Shown piece after piece: positions 15,206 to 25,922 of a stretch of DNA of 64,000 nt. A program made the position numbers and the translations under genes. The first letter of the stretch is position 1. Each line of letters begins with the position of its first letter. Source of the stretch: Torreya grandis (Eukaryota; Streptophyta; Pinopsida; Cupressales; Taxaceae); contig JARHVA010000593.1 of assembly GCA_037957365.1 (NCBI GenBank), forward strand, positions 4,714,501 to 4,778,500, given 5' to 3'. Below the pieces are notes generated by a model that saw only the letters and a list, made by a program, of their open reading frames with translations, did no database searches and was not told the origin of the DNA.

Positions 15206-16340
15206 CTTACCATTTACACTTTGATATTCCTTTCACCATCTTAATATTTTCTTGTGTCATAAATATGACTGGTCAATGCTCAATTTCTCTTAATTGTATG
15301 TGACATTCAGAAGGGAAACTGACTGTGGTGTATGCTTTAGTCCCTTCACCCAATAAATTATAGTTTTGATACTAAAAATTCAAAAAATAACTGATCATGA
15401 ATGCTCTTATATGTTGAAATCAAACATTATATCCTTGTACTAAATCTACTTACATGATAATAACTTTGCAATAGGTGAAACATTGGTCTACAACTTCAAT
15501 GGTGTCTTTAACTAGAAAACTAAGATAGTCTTTCTCATTAGTTCACTTTCACACATCTAATAAAGACTAGAAACATTGTGAGGAGGAAATTCATACTTCT
15601 CAAGATCCCGTATTTAACTTGAATTGCATAAAACAATGCAAACATAGAATAAACCCTAAAGTGTTAGGCATAGGCAAGCATAAAAGAGTCACATGCCTTA
15701 TTAACAATGGTTCATGAAGCTCAGGCCACCAAACCTAAAAATATTACCATTAATTTTTAGTTCATAGAGATTAATATCAACCCTTAAAATTACTTGCTCT
15801 GACTCAACTCCTCATGGCCATACCAAACTGAAACCAATTGACCATTTTAGTTTTTCCAAGAGAGTGATAATAAAGATAAGATGGTTTTATTCATTTTAAA
15901 GTCTCTAAAATCTTATAAATCATGGATTTGGACTATGGTAATCCCAAGAGATGCTCCTAAAGTTCTCCTACATGCCAAATGTTATACAGGTTATATAACA
16001 ACTAAAAATTCCATTTTCCCCACTGATGTTCTTATTTTGACATTGGACCTATAGGATGCCAATTCAAAACTATTATTCTAATCTATTATGACATGTAGGA
16101 TGTTAGAGATTCTTTTGAAACATTTTTCATTTTATGAAAACTATACCATTTCTTTATATGTCTCAAAATGTGACCCCTAGATGACATAATACCAACTATA
16201 CAAATGTGACAAGAGATGAAATATATAATTGACCTTATTATAGACAATGGGACATATTTTACACCCTATAAGACCCCTATAACAAGTTTTACTATATATG
16301 GGGTTGAAAGTATTTGACTTATGGTCAAATTATTCAACAT
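15206..16340 (-). mobile_element. Right part of the old LTR split by element A
   Basis: Similar to the end of A's LTR: the block aataggcataaa...gttcatgaag...aattt near 8540 has a counterpart near 15680. With 869-4215 it forms one LTR interrupted by A. Its right edge is followed by the same kind of sequence that follows the LTRs of A (9341) and B (59789). It has no coding content. Confidence 0.45.
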
Positions 16341-16631
16341 TCTAGAAATTTCCTATGGGTGGAAATCCAACTATGCCAAAGTCTATTAGCCTACTCCTAT
16401 CCATTGGGTTATTGAGTCACCTATACATAGATTTGACAATGAATTACCTATAAAATAACACCAAACACAAACAAAAAAACAAGAAACAAACACAAAAGAC
16501 AACACACCAAAAGAAACACACTTATGTTATCATGAACACTTAAGGAAAACACACACAACATAAGTAAATCACACCTATCCTAGTATTTACAAGACCTCAA
16601 GAACTTGAGGTGAAGGACAATAACCATCACT

Positions 16632-17864
16632 TCAACCTAGATCAAATATAGTACCTCTTGCATCATTGCTACTCCATGAAATCAATCCACCATGTGAAGC
16701 ATACTTATTAATAAATACTTTCTTATGTTTATGGTCAAATGACTTACCACCTTCAAGATTTATGATGGTTGAAAGTATATCACTTGGAGATATCATGAAC
16801 GCTCCATATTGTCATCCCACAATCTTATTTGAACTTGTATCTTGTTTGAGCTCTTTCATGTCCGATTGGCACTCCTCAAACTAAAACTTAGGAGTGATCA
16901 AAGGTACCTCAACATTACTCTCTTTTAGGACACGATGTACTTGATGTTCAAAACCATCAAGATTATTCTCTTTATGCTCCAACACATCTAAAAGTGATTC
17001 AAACTCAGGTTGAGGTTGAGATTTCTCTTCAAACACACACATCTCTACCTTGTGTTCATTTGAATTCTCCATGACTACAACCTTCTTAGTAGTGACTAAA
17101 ATTTCATTTTCATGTTCAAAATTACACTCTCCTTATTTCTTGTTAGGTTCAATAACTTTACTATTAGATTCATGCTTATTTGGAGGGGGAGTAGACTTAC
17201 TCAACTGATCAAATTCTTAAACTATGACATGGAAGTTTTTACATAGGTCATCTTCTTATTCATGGCTATCATGTTCATGGAGTCATTCATCTTATGTAGG
17301 CATAATGGAATTGCCTCCATGATTATCCATATATATCATGATTTGAATAACATCATCATCATGAAAATGAATAAGGTAATTACCTTCAATAGCTTGTGGA
17401 AAATAACTATCAATTTTTACTTCAGATTGTCCATCACCTACCTCATAGATGATGTATGTGACAATATCAATCTACTCAAATAAAATGAATGGGTCATGTC
17501 TATAAGTATTTAAACTATAATATTATAATAAAAGGTTAGAGATACCTTGAAGTTTATATGATGCTCCATCATCTATAGAAAAATCCTCTTGATCATTGAT
17601 TGTATAATTCAAGTTAAAGCTTACTTCCACATAGGGCTCAATATGAAATTTATCTAATGGTTGAGTTCTAATGGTTACCTTTGATCCATACCTTTTATTC
17701 AAGGATAAGAAAGACCAATCAGCTAAGAGGTATCCTCATATCTTGTTTTTGAAATATCTTGAGAGGTAGATAGCAAAGTGAGTAGGCAAATCAATCAGTA
17801 CTATATCTTGAAGGATAGGGAAGCTAGGACAATCATGCAAGAAAACTCTCTATAGACAATATAA
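16632..17864 (-). pseudogene. Element C: post-protease segment and acidic C-terminal protein, broken
   Basis: On the minus strand the reading resumes after the solo LTR with LHDCPSFPILQDIVLIDLP, followed by LSRYF and a LADWSFLSL stretch. Plant gypsy polyproteins often carry a comparable (I/V)DLP..LSR block just after protease. It then becomes Asp/Glu/His-rich with several stops, including the piece MENSNEHKVEMCVFEE and a Glu-rich run, and ends near FDLG. The end resembles the C-termini of the element A and B proteins. Where RT should follow there is only this acidic region and then the LTR. It is thus either a gag-protease-only non-autonomous element or one with its pol lost. Confidence 0.5.
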
Positions 17865-18055
17865 AATTATGAAATTTTAGTTTTCAATGAATAAATGCCT
17901 TAGGACCCCTCCTAAAGACCCATTAAACCTTAACAAACCCCTCTTAACCTAACCAAATCACTATTATTCTAGCCACATAATATTATTTAAAAATACTATT
18001 TGAAATTACTATTCAAAAGTACTATTCACTATTGGACCCACTATCACTATTCATG

Positions 18056-18155
18056 ATGGTATGGAAAGTGATATGGCATGTGACATGTTAAGTGACATGG
18101 AAGGTGACTTGGGAGGTGATATGGCAAGTGACATGGCTTAGAAGTGAGATGTCTT
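18056..18155 (+). repeat. Degenerate GTGACATGG tandem repeat
   Basis: Six to seven imperfect units of about 13-16 bases built around gtgacatgg or gtgatatgg, upstream of the TATA box of the probable solo LTR. The position suits an upstream promoter or enhancer repeat, but there is no direct evidence. Confidence 0.5.
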
Positions 18156-18491
18156 AATGTGAGACATCGTACCCCACATGGGACTGTTCCCAAAGTGCTT
18201 AATGACCTATTTTAAGCATCACAAGGCCCCCCTTTGAAATATTAAAATTTCCCCTTAAGGGATCATTATTCAACATGTATTTTACCTTTACACATGAAAT
18301 TAACCTCCAAAATAAGATACCTACATCTTTAAGACAAGGGGCACCCATTTTTGACTTCTTAACCGAAATGGGACACTCACCAACCCAAATGGGAATCCCT
18401 ACCCACATAATTTTGACTAATTCATCCACCACATATAAAATGGAACCATAAATCTATTATTATTCTTTTTTCATGACTCTTCACAACATAT

Positions 18492-18501
18492 GATATAAAT
18501 A
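18492..18501 (+). promoter_or_regulatory. TATA box of the probable solo LTR
   Basis: gatataaata followed by a C-run, a classical plant TATA context, in the middle of the putative solo LTR. A start site about 30 bases downstream would divide U3 from R/U5 near 18530. Confidence 0.45.
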
Positions 18502-19510
18502 CCCCCCTCTCCTTCACCCAAGGTTAAGTTAGAAAGTGGAAAATTAGTATTTTTTGTTATTAACATTTTGTTGTGGGTTTTTGGAGGATGTTATACACTT
18601 TATAATGAGGTAATCATAATCTTGGAGGAGATAATATTCAAATCATCTAAGCTCTTCTAGAATCACTCTAGGATTTCATCAACAATATCATCAACAACAC
18701 CATCATTGACAACCATCTCAAAGGTAACCTTTTTTATTTATTTCATTTCAACTTATTATCTACTTTGGCATATTATATCTTGAATTATAAACCCCATCCT
18801 TGGCATATTATTTATTTACTTCTAAATATAACCCCTTTACCTCTTATTTTTATCCCTTTATCCCATTTACTTCATTTTCACATTCATCCCATTTATCCTT
18901 TTGCCCCTTTACCCATTTCCCCCTTTTTCCATATTTTTCCTTTTGAAAATTTACCTATTTTAAAACCTTACCCTTTCACCATTTAAACCACTTACTAACC
19001 TAAAAAAAACCATACTTTTTACCCTTACTAAATTACCAAACCAAAATCATAACCCTTAACTCGGCCAATTTTCAGCATTATCATTATTCAAACTACTTGC
19101 TTAAGTTTAATCATCTTAGAAAAGTATTTTGGTTTCTTAATTAATTTGATGTTTTTAGTCTTATTTTTATATTATTTTATTCTATCCTTAATTCATTTTA
19201 TCAAACTTAACTTGTTTTAAATTAGGTGGATTGATAGTCTCTTAGAAAGCTTTCACTTCTAGAATCTAGCTTGTGCTAAGTAATCCACTCTTCTTCTTGC
19301 CTAACAAACAAGTGTGTGGTAGTGTTTTATTATATTAAGGTATTATTACCTATCCAAATAATATTTTTCCATAATCATATAGATTCAATGAAATGCACTT
19401 TTAATATATTTTTCTACTCACCCCTTATCACTAGTTTCTTTCTTCCAAAACTAAGAAAAAGGAAAAAAAATAGAGAGAAACACTCTCAACCCTTTGAAAA
19501 GTCCAAATGA

Positions 19511-21431
19511 ATTAGATAGTATACCATTAATTTGTATCAATCCATTATTATATGGTTCATCTTTAAAACCCAATTTATTTGCCATAAGCTTTGGCATAAT
19601 TGAGGTACTAGCCCCACTATCCATAATGTAGTTGTGAATGATCTTGTCTCCAATAATGAGAGTGAGGTAGAAAGGTGGATGCTTTTTAGATTTGGAATAA
19701 GGTTAAACTATGTGAGTAGGATTATTGGTGATTGAAAAATTACCATGACTTGATGGTTGAGGGATGAGGTGGATTTGGGGGAGTTATTCTTGAAGAATCT
19801 CTTTTTGACTGGGCAAGTGAAGCATTTCATAAAGAGAGAGACTAGCTTTATCATTCTTCAAAGAATCAAAAATGTTCAAAGAAGGAACATTTAAATTTTA
19901 TTATGTCCTTGAATAAAAATAAGTTCCTTTATATTGAGGCATTGGATAGCTTTTATTTACCCTTATAACATTCTAATTTTTAGGAGATGTAGAAGTTGTA
20001 TGGACTGTCACATTTGGCCTCACACCTTACTGCCTAGTAGGAGGGTTACTTGAACTTATATCAACACCATGATAATATCCTAAATTCATCATCTTGGATT
20101 TGGTATTAGATAAAATTAAATTATTATAATTGAGGACATATGTGTCTTACACTAGAAAATTTGTAAGGTTCACCTTTTGGGACTAGCATACTTCATTTGT
20201 TTGCATATAGTTCTCTTCTTTTGCTGATAATTGAGGAGTAATTCTTCCTTGAGAAACCAAAGATTTCTCCCCACATTTATTTTCATCCATGAACTATCCT
20301 TGCTTCCATTATTCTCCTTAGACCAAGTTGCTATGAACCAGTACCGTGAATCTTGTGTTGGAAGTAGAAGTTGGGTTATATGCATTAGATGGCCTATCGA
20401 AGTTAAGGTTTGATTGACCTCTCCCTTGACCATATTGATGAGGTGGTAACCTATTTAATTGTTGAGGATAGGGGTAGGGGTTTTTTTTAACTCCATACTA
20501 TATATTTGGTTTTCTAACTTGAGCCTCTAAGGCTCTATATCTTTTCTCCTAATAAATGGTATATTTTACCTTCTTAGGGGTAGATATAGACTTAGTATTT
20601 GCATTTGGGACATGAGAAATAGTTGGAGCAGAAATAGACATTTTTGTTAATAGAGTCATGTAGACTTTTTAGGTAGTTTTATAGCTTGTATTACACCATT
20701 ATCAGCTCTAATGGCAAGGTCATAAGCTTCAAGTAAGGTGTAACCACCCAAAAACTACAACATGATGGATATGTAAGTTATAATAGCCCTTAGATATGTA
20801 GGGAATGAAAATCCTATAAGTGGTCTCATGGGAGAAGGTAGCCTATGCCAAATTCTTTGAAATATCTCATTGAAGTCATACATTGTCTCATTAGGACCTA
20901 TTTGAATTACATTGAGATGATGAATGAGTGATGTGTGATCACTTTTGTCTTTAAACTATGAGGTCAATAACTCTTCAAAATCATCCTAAGTGGTGATACA
21001 TCCTCTGGACAATGTTCTATACCAGTCAAGTACTTTCCCTCTAAGGACATGTAAATTAGTCTAATTGAAATATTGACTTCAATGACATTTTTAAAATTAT
21101 AGAAGTTATATATGTCCCTAATATGCACACTAGGGGTGATATGACCTTCACCATTTAATGTGAGAACAATCTTGGTATAATTAGGAGGTATATCATCATA
21201 TGCATTGAGATGGATAGGTTTTTCAGTGTTAAATTCTAGGAAGGCATGCTACCTAGCCATAATATCCTCAAGTTTCTCTTTTCTCTCTTGATCTTCTTGG
21301 CTTTTAAAGTCCTCTTGTTCTTTAAAGGTCAAGATAGGTTGAAGATGTTTAACTTCAAGAGGAAGTTTAGGTTAGAGGAGTGGGTTTATGGGGTTGATAC
21401 CTCTACTAGTAGTTGACCTATTAAGGACCAT
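19511..21431 (-). pseudogene. Element C: gag and aspartic protease, broken (Ty3/gypsy)
   Basis: The reading starts at an ATG (MVLNRSTTSRG...) 28 bases inside the LTR edge at 21459. A gag capsid-like region lies at about 20650-21150; visible pieces include LNGEGHITPSVHI, YDFNEIFQRIWHRLP and LLEAYDLAIRADNG. A Pro/Asn/Gln-rich linker follows, then SLYEMLHLPSQKEIL, equivalent to the SLYDLIQTSPQHRQALI of elements 1 and 2. Next comes a clear retropepsin site, NYIMDSGASTSIMPK (19605-19624 encodes DSGAST), with the canonical D-S-G. Multiple stops and frameshifts make it non-functional. It belongs upstream of 16632-17864, separated by the solo LTR. No RT follows. Confidence 0.6.
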
Positions 21432-22586
21432 AAATTATGAACAAATAAATGATAAAACTATTGATGCAGTGGATTGCACCCAAGGCAGGAGGCTGAGCTC
21501 CTGCCTTTCCACACACAACAATGGAAACTCCCCTCTCGCCTATGGGACTCGTGAAGCTGGAGGGGAGAGTCTCTAAATAAGGGCTAGCTCCCTCTAATGT
21601 ATCTTTTAGGCCCTAGTTTCTCCTACTGTTAACAAATAAATGTAAAAAAGGGGGGATGAAAAGGGAGAGAGAGATGCTGAAAATAGAACCTAAGCCTAAA
21701 AAATGAAAAGGTGATACACTAGAAAAGTGTAACCCACCCAACCTAAATATACAATTTTCACCAAAAGGAAGTGCCCATACACTTCATCTGAAGTGGGAAG
21801 CTCTTCTACAACAGTCAGCTAGGGGTCTGTGGAAGTGCAAGGAGGAAGAAACTACCAGAGGCATCCTTAAACACACTTCTGGTAGACCTATAGAAAGGAG
21901 ACTTCACAATGCACTGGACATGCTATGATCAATCTATGAAAGCATGAAAGACAATGACTTAAAACAAAATAAGAAAATAGACATATACTTTAAAGTGCAA
22001 GTCTAGATAGAGGTAAAAATGCTAAGTCTTGATTCAAGGTAAAAATTGGCATAGCTCTACCTTACAAGCCTGAGAGATTTTTGGGCAGAGTTTTGCCTTA
22101 AGGCTAAGAGAGTGGATCCTTTCTCAAAATAGAATCTTAAAATTTATAGAGGAAGAAAAGAGGCCTTTTGGCACCCTTTTTACAAATTAACCATGTGCAT
22201 TTTGATCATTGGGAAGAGCAAGCCACTCAAAAGTAATGTTGTGTCGGCCCCTGTCATGATTCAAAATTATGGGCTGCACCGTTTGTCTACTCATCAATGA
22301 AAAATGAAGAAAAATGGGTCACATTGTTCACTATTTATGCATCTTGATGATGACATGGTAGGTATTGTGTCAACCAATAGAATAACTCCTTGAGTTGACA
22401 CTTTCCCATGCCACTTAGATCACTTTGTCTACTTTTACACTTGGCTATTTTTCCTCCTCTGTCTCCTTCATCCCTCAGGTTATCTTTTACTACTCCTTTG
22501 GCTCTTTGGCTGAGAACACATCCACTTCTGACATGTGTCACAGTCTACTACTTTTAACTTAGGAGACACTTTGAAACGTAGACATT

Positions 22587-22960
22587 GACACATGGTGGCT
22601 TCCATCAAGCTGATAATGGGACATGACAACATCCACTTAACTTAGAGGGTCCTTTGAGAGTCAAGAAAAAATTGACACGTGGCCACTTCCACTTACTCTT
22701 TCCACTTAACTTAGAGGCTTTGGAAGTATTTTTTGAGATTTTAGTGAAAGGTGACACGTGGTCGCTTCTACAAAACCTTTAGCTGTCTTAGAAAAAACTT
22801 TTGGGACCCTTTTTGGTTCTCATGGATGCTGACACTTGGTAGATTTCACTACATTTAGCAACTCATTCAGGCCCACCAAAGTCTTCTCTTTGAATAATGA
22901 AACAAAAGGAGAAACCCATGGATGTTGACACTTATTGGCTTTCACTGAGCCTTTCAAGGG
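22587..22960 (+). promoter_or_regulatory. Tandem repeat carrying TGACACGTGG-type G-boxes
   Basis: Five diverged units of 77-96 bases. Each has a copy of TGACACGTGG: tgacacatgg (about 22588), tgacacgtgg (22673), tgacacgtgg (22752), tgacacttgg (22829) and tgacacttat (22925). A (C/T)ttcca or ttcac stretch follows in each. CACGTG is the G-box/ABRE core bound by plant bZIP and bHLH factors. The same unit begins again in the right LTR near 63915 before the window ends. Confidence 0.55.
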
Positions 22961-23429
22961 ACAAGTGGCATGTTCTGCTGATCCTAAAAAGCATGTTAAA
23001 GTCTTCCACGGTTACCACTTGGTGCCTTCTATGCTCTGGCTTTCCTAGTGTAAAATTTGATGTTCTTGGGCCCATCATAGTTTTAAAACAAATGGCTAGT
23101 ATATCTTCTTAAATTATATGGCTTTTGGGATGTCACCATCCTTGGCAAATTCTATCGGGTCTTTTCTATGGGCCTTTCCTATGGGTTTTTTGCTTCAGGA
23201 TTTTCCTACAAACAAAAAGTCTCTAAGAATTGTCCTAGTCTTTGTTATTCCTTGGCTCCTTTTCTTTCAAGTTCTTTGGCTTTTCCTTGTGCTAGTGGCC
23301 TTCCTCCAAATTCCTTCAAACTTTTTGTCTAAAGGAAATCCTTTAGATAAAAATTATGAAGGAATTCGAGACTTTGCCTTAACAAAATTTTGAAAGCTCC
23401 AAAACGCTTCCTTGTGGCCTCTTTGAAAT

Positions 23430-23434
23430 GCTCC
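23430..23434 (+). repeat. Left target-site repeat of element 1
   Basis: gctcc here and actcc at 59135-59139 flank element 1: a five-base target duplication with one mismatch. Confidence 0.6.
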
Positions 23435-24842
23435 TGTAGACACCTAAATAGTGTCTAACCCTTGGTCACTTTCCCCCTTAGTCCATTCCTAACAATTACT
23501 AATTTAAAATAATTTATTTATTTTGAATTAACCCCCCTCCTTGGACACATCACCCATGACACCTCACCTAGGACACCTCGCCTTAGACTAATTCTCATCC
23601 TATGACTCACCCAAGACCTATTCCTACTTCTCTCTAACCACCTAACAAACTCTCGTGTGTATTTATCCCAAACCTTGACATTCTCCAATGGATAGTGCAC
23701 TTGGCAGATGAAAAATGGGCTTAGTGGCTCTTTTTGCCCGTTCTAACCCTGCCAACGTCAGTCAAGTGTCAGCCGATGCCAATGGAATCACCGACATCAG
23801 TTATACTTAAGCAATTTTTCAGACTCTTTGAGGATCCCAATCAGAAATCAGTAAATCTTTGGAAGCAACTGATGAATCCTTCAATCTTTAGTCTTTGACC
23901 ATTCGTCAATCTATGAAATCTCTCAATCAAGCCTCTCACTCTCTCCCTCAGGTGTAGCAACGGCTTTAAGGTTCTCCATCAGCAACAGGTTCTCCACACA
24001 GGCTACATCAACAGCAGGTACGGGAATCATCAGTATCACACCTTCCACATGGCACAGGTAAGTATACTGTCTATGTTTTTATTCTCTTTTTAGTTATTGC
24101 TTTCAAACAATATTTCCCTAGACCAGACTGTTAACCAAGCCAGACTCGAATCTTGACTTATCCACCTCCCTATTTCTTTCATCCTCTATCGGGCCATATA
24201 TTCAGCCCATTTAACCAGACTCTCAGACTTAGACCCCAGACCATTCAACCAAGCCCAAAAATTGTCTCAAGACTGTTAACAAACCTAGACCCTTCCTTAG
24301 CCTTGTCCACAGACCAAAACCCTGACCAGACTCTGTCCACAGACCACAGACTTGCCCAGGCTCTGTCTAAGCTAATTGCCCCAATCGACGCCGGTCACTA
24401 CCCCAACCGACATCGGCAGATTAACCGATGTCGGCACCTTGACCAACCGATGCCGGTGACTGTGATCAGTTCGACAGCTTCTTTTAAGTAAGTCTTTGCT
24501 TCCCTTTTTCATTCCATTTCTTTATCATTTCAATTCTTCATCATTCAACTATTTATCAGACACTTCTTTCCATTGATTAGTGGGTTTATATCCCTTAAGG
24601 AAGTTTTCATACTTCTGGGATCAAGCTTTCGCTTGACAACCCACCATCTATCCATTTAACACCTTCTTTTGTCCAAGTTTCTTTTCTTTGCAGGTGTCAT
24701 TCCTCCACAGCCAAAGAGGAGTACTCACAGCGTCTGGATTATGGTGCGCAGACTATATCCAGGTACACATCAAGCCTTGACCATTCTTTCTTAAGTTTCT
24801 TAATTCTTCATTGAATCTGAAAGCAAAATTTGAATAAAAACA
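23435..24842 (+). repeat. Element 1 5' LTR (1408 bp)
   Basis: Starts TGTAGACACC, ends AAAACA. Homologous along its length to 57725-59134. Contains decayed palindrome arrays at about 23752-23800 and 24386-24458; many sites that are intact in the 3' LTR appear here as TG or CA. A terminal inverted repeat AGACAC/GTGTCT lies just inside the start. A weak TATA-like tttatatcc occurs near 24588. Confidence 0.9.
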
Positions 24843-24845
24843 TTT

Positions 24846-24863
24846 TGGTACACCCGGTGGGAC
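24846..24863 (+). other. Element 1 primer-binding site
   Basis: TGGTACACCCGGTGGGAC begins three bases after the LTR. Element 2 has TGGCACGCCCGGTGGGACC at the same place, so the site is real. It is not the common initiator-Met site. I could not name the tRNA. Confidence 0.7.
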
Positions 24864-25922
24864 CCCTTTAGGGCCTTCCTTGGGTTCTCTTCCTTCTTTG
24901 TTCATTTAGGTGCATTAGGCTTCTTCCTCTTCACCTCTTTCTTCTTTTCTAAAAACTTTTTCTTTCTTTTTCTTGCATTTCTAGTCTAGTCAAAAAATCA
25001 TTTTCTTCAACCCTTTCTCCAACTTGTTTTCATTCCAATTTAATATTTTGATTTGGGGCTTTAAAACTTACTGCATTCCATTTCTTGCTTTCTTGCATCT
25101 TTTTAGTCCACACTTAGTAATTAGTAAAACGCATATTGAATAAATCGTAGATCACTTGATGTTACACAACCAGACCATGTGCACTCAATTAAACATAAAA
25201 CTCACTTGAGATAAGGCCCGACTGGGATTTCATCACCCAGCGGATACCTTACCCATCTCAGCAATCCTACTTGGATTTCACCACCAAGGGGAAAGCCAAC
25301 TTTGTTCTCTGGCAGAGTCTAAACTATAGTGAAAGTATATTTTGGCTAAGCGAGACTAGTTAACAACTGGAATGTGAAGTGAGGGGAGCTTTCTCCTTAG
25401 CACCAGGCCTATACGGAAGCTAATACAGATTTTTGAGCACCTTAACATACCTGAAACCATCTTTAGATTACTTATTCTAGGACCCTTCTTATAGCCAACT
25501 TCCTCAAACATCACATTAAGGCATAAGCCACACGATCTTAATAAAATTGTTTCTAGGGATTTAACACTAGGCTCTGTCTGTCATCATCATATTTTCTATT
25601 TTTATCTATCTTTTTTGAGTTGGTAAGGACATCTTTTTCATTTCCAAAAACTTTTTTTCTGAGTTTCTAGAAAACACAGTAACCGACATCAGTTCTGTAA
25701 CCGACGTCGGCAACTTTTCTGTACCGACATCGGTCATCTGACTGACATCGGCAGTATCCTTCACCGACATCAATTTTTATATCAACGTCAGTCTCTATCT
25801 ATTTTATTTTTTCCAAAAATAGCAAGCTTAAAATCCAACTTTTTGGCTGTCTAAACATTCATTCTAGTTTTCTGAGACTGACAGAACACAGTCTTCTAAA
25901 TCCTGATCCTTTCTTGCCTTGA
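24864..25922 (+). other. Element 1 5' leader with hairpins and palindrome array
   Basis: About 1.06 kb between primer site and gag ATG, colinear with element 2's leader (49850-50937, minus). It contains three short stem-loops at 25222-25240, 25270-25288 and 25299-25318, conserved in element 2. It also has a six-site array of ACCGACGTCGGT-type palindromes at 25682-25792, ending about 130 bases before the gag start. No coding frame. Confidence 0.7.

Larger units (their letters stand above)
17870..19505 (+). mobile_element. Probable solo LTR inserted in element C
   Basis: The minus-strand gag-protease reading of C is interrupted between about 17865 and 19510. The intervening 1.6 kb begins tgaaatttta and ends gaaaagtcca, which fits TG...CA. 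Flanking five-base sequences are aatta and aatga, a target repeat with one mismatch. A good TATA box (gatataaata, 18492-18501) followed by a C-rich stretch suggests + orientation. No internal coding region is present. The exact ends are tentative because the flanking protein reading is itself decayed. Confidence 0.45.
21459..23434 (-). repeat. Element B LTR, left fragment
   Basis: Matches the LTR starting at 62742 and continues across the element 1 insertion at 59135. It contains a tandem G-box array (separate entry) and a run of C/T-rich sequence at 23100-23400. The open frames here are incidental. Confidence 0.6.

Noticed and set aside
4208..15210. Target-site repeat for element A (cttaa versus cttac)
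   Set aside because: It would require LTR ends that do not begin with TG, and one base mismatches. Too weak to claim.
18765..18986. Possible small membrane protein (Pro/Phe/Leu-rich frame)
   Set aside because: It is C/T-rich low-complexity sequence downstream of the TATA box in the probable solo LTR, without a supporting homologue or context.
560..21400. Many open frames of 60-95 codons on both strands in the AT-rich left third
   Set aside because: Apart from those falling in the A and C protein readings, they show no family motif and do not match between repeat copies. They are chance frames.
24153..24491. 112-codon frame inside element 1's 5' LTR
   Set aside because: It is not open in the 3' LTR copy and consists of low-complexity LTR sequence including the palindrome array.
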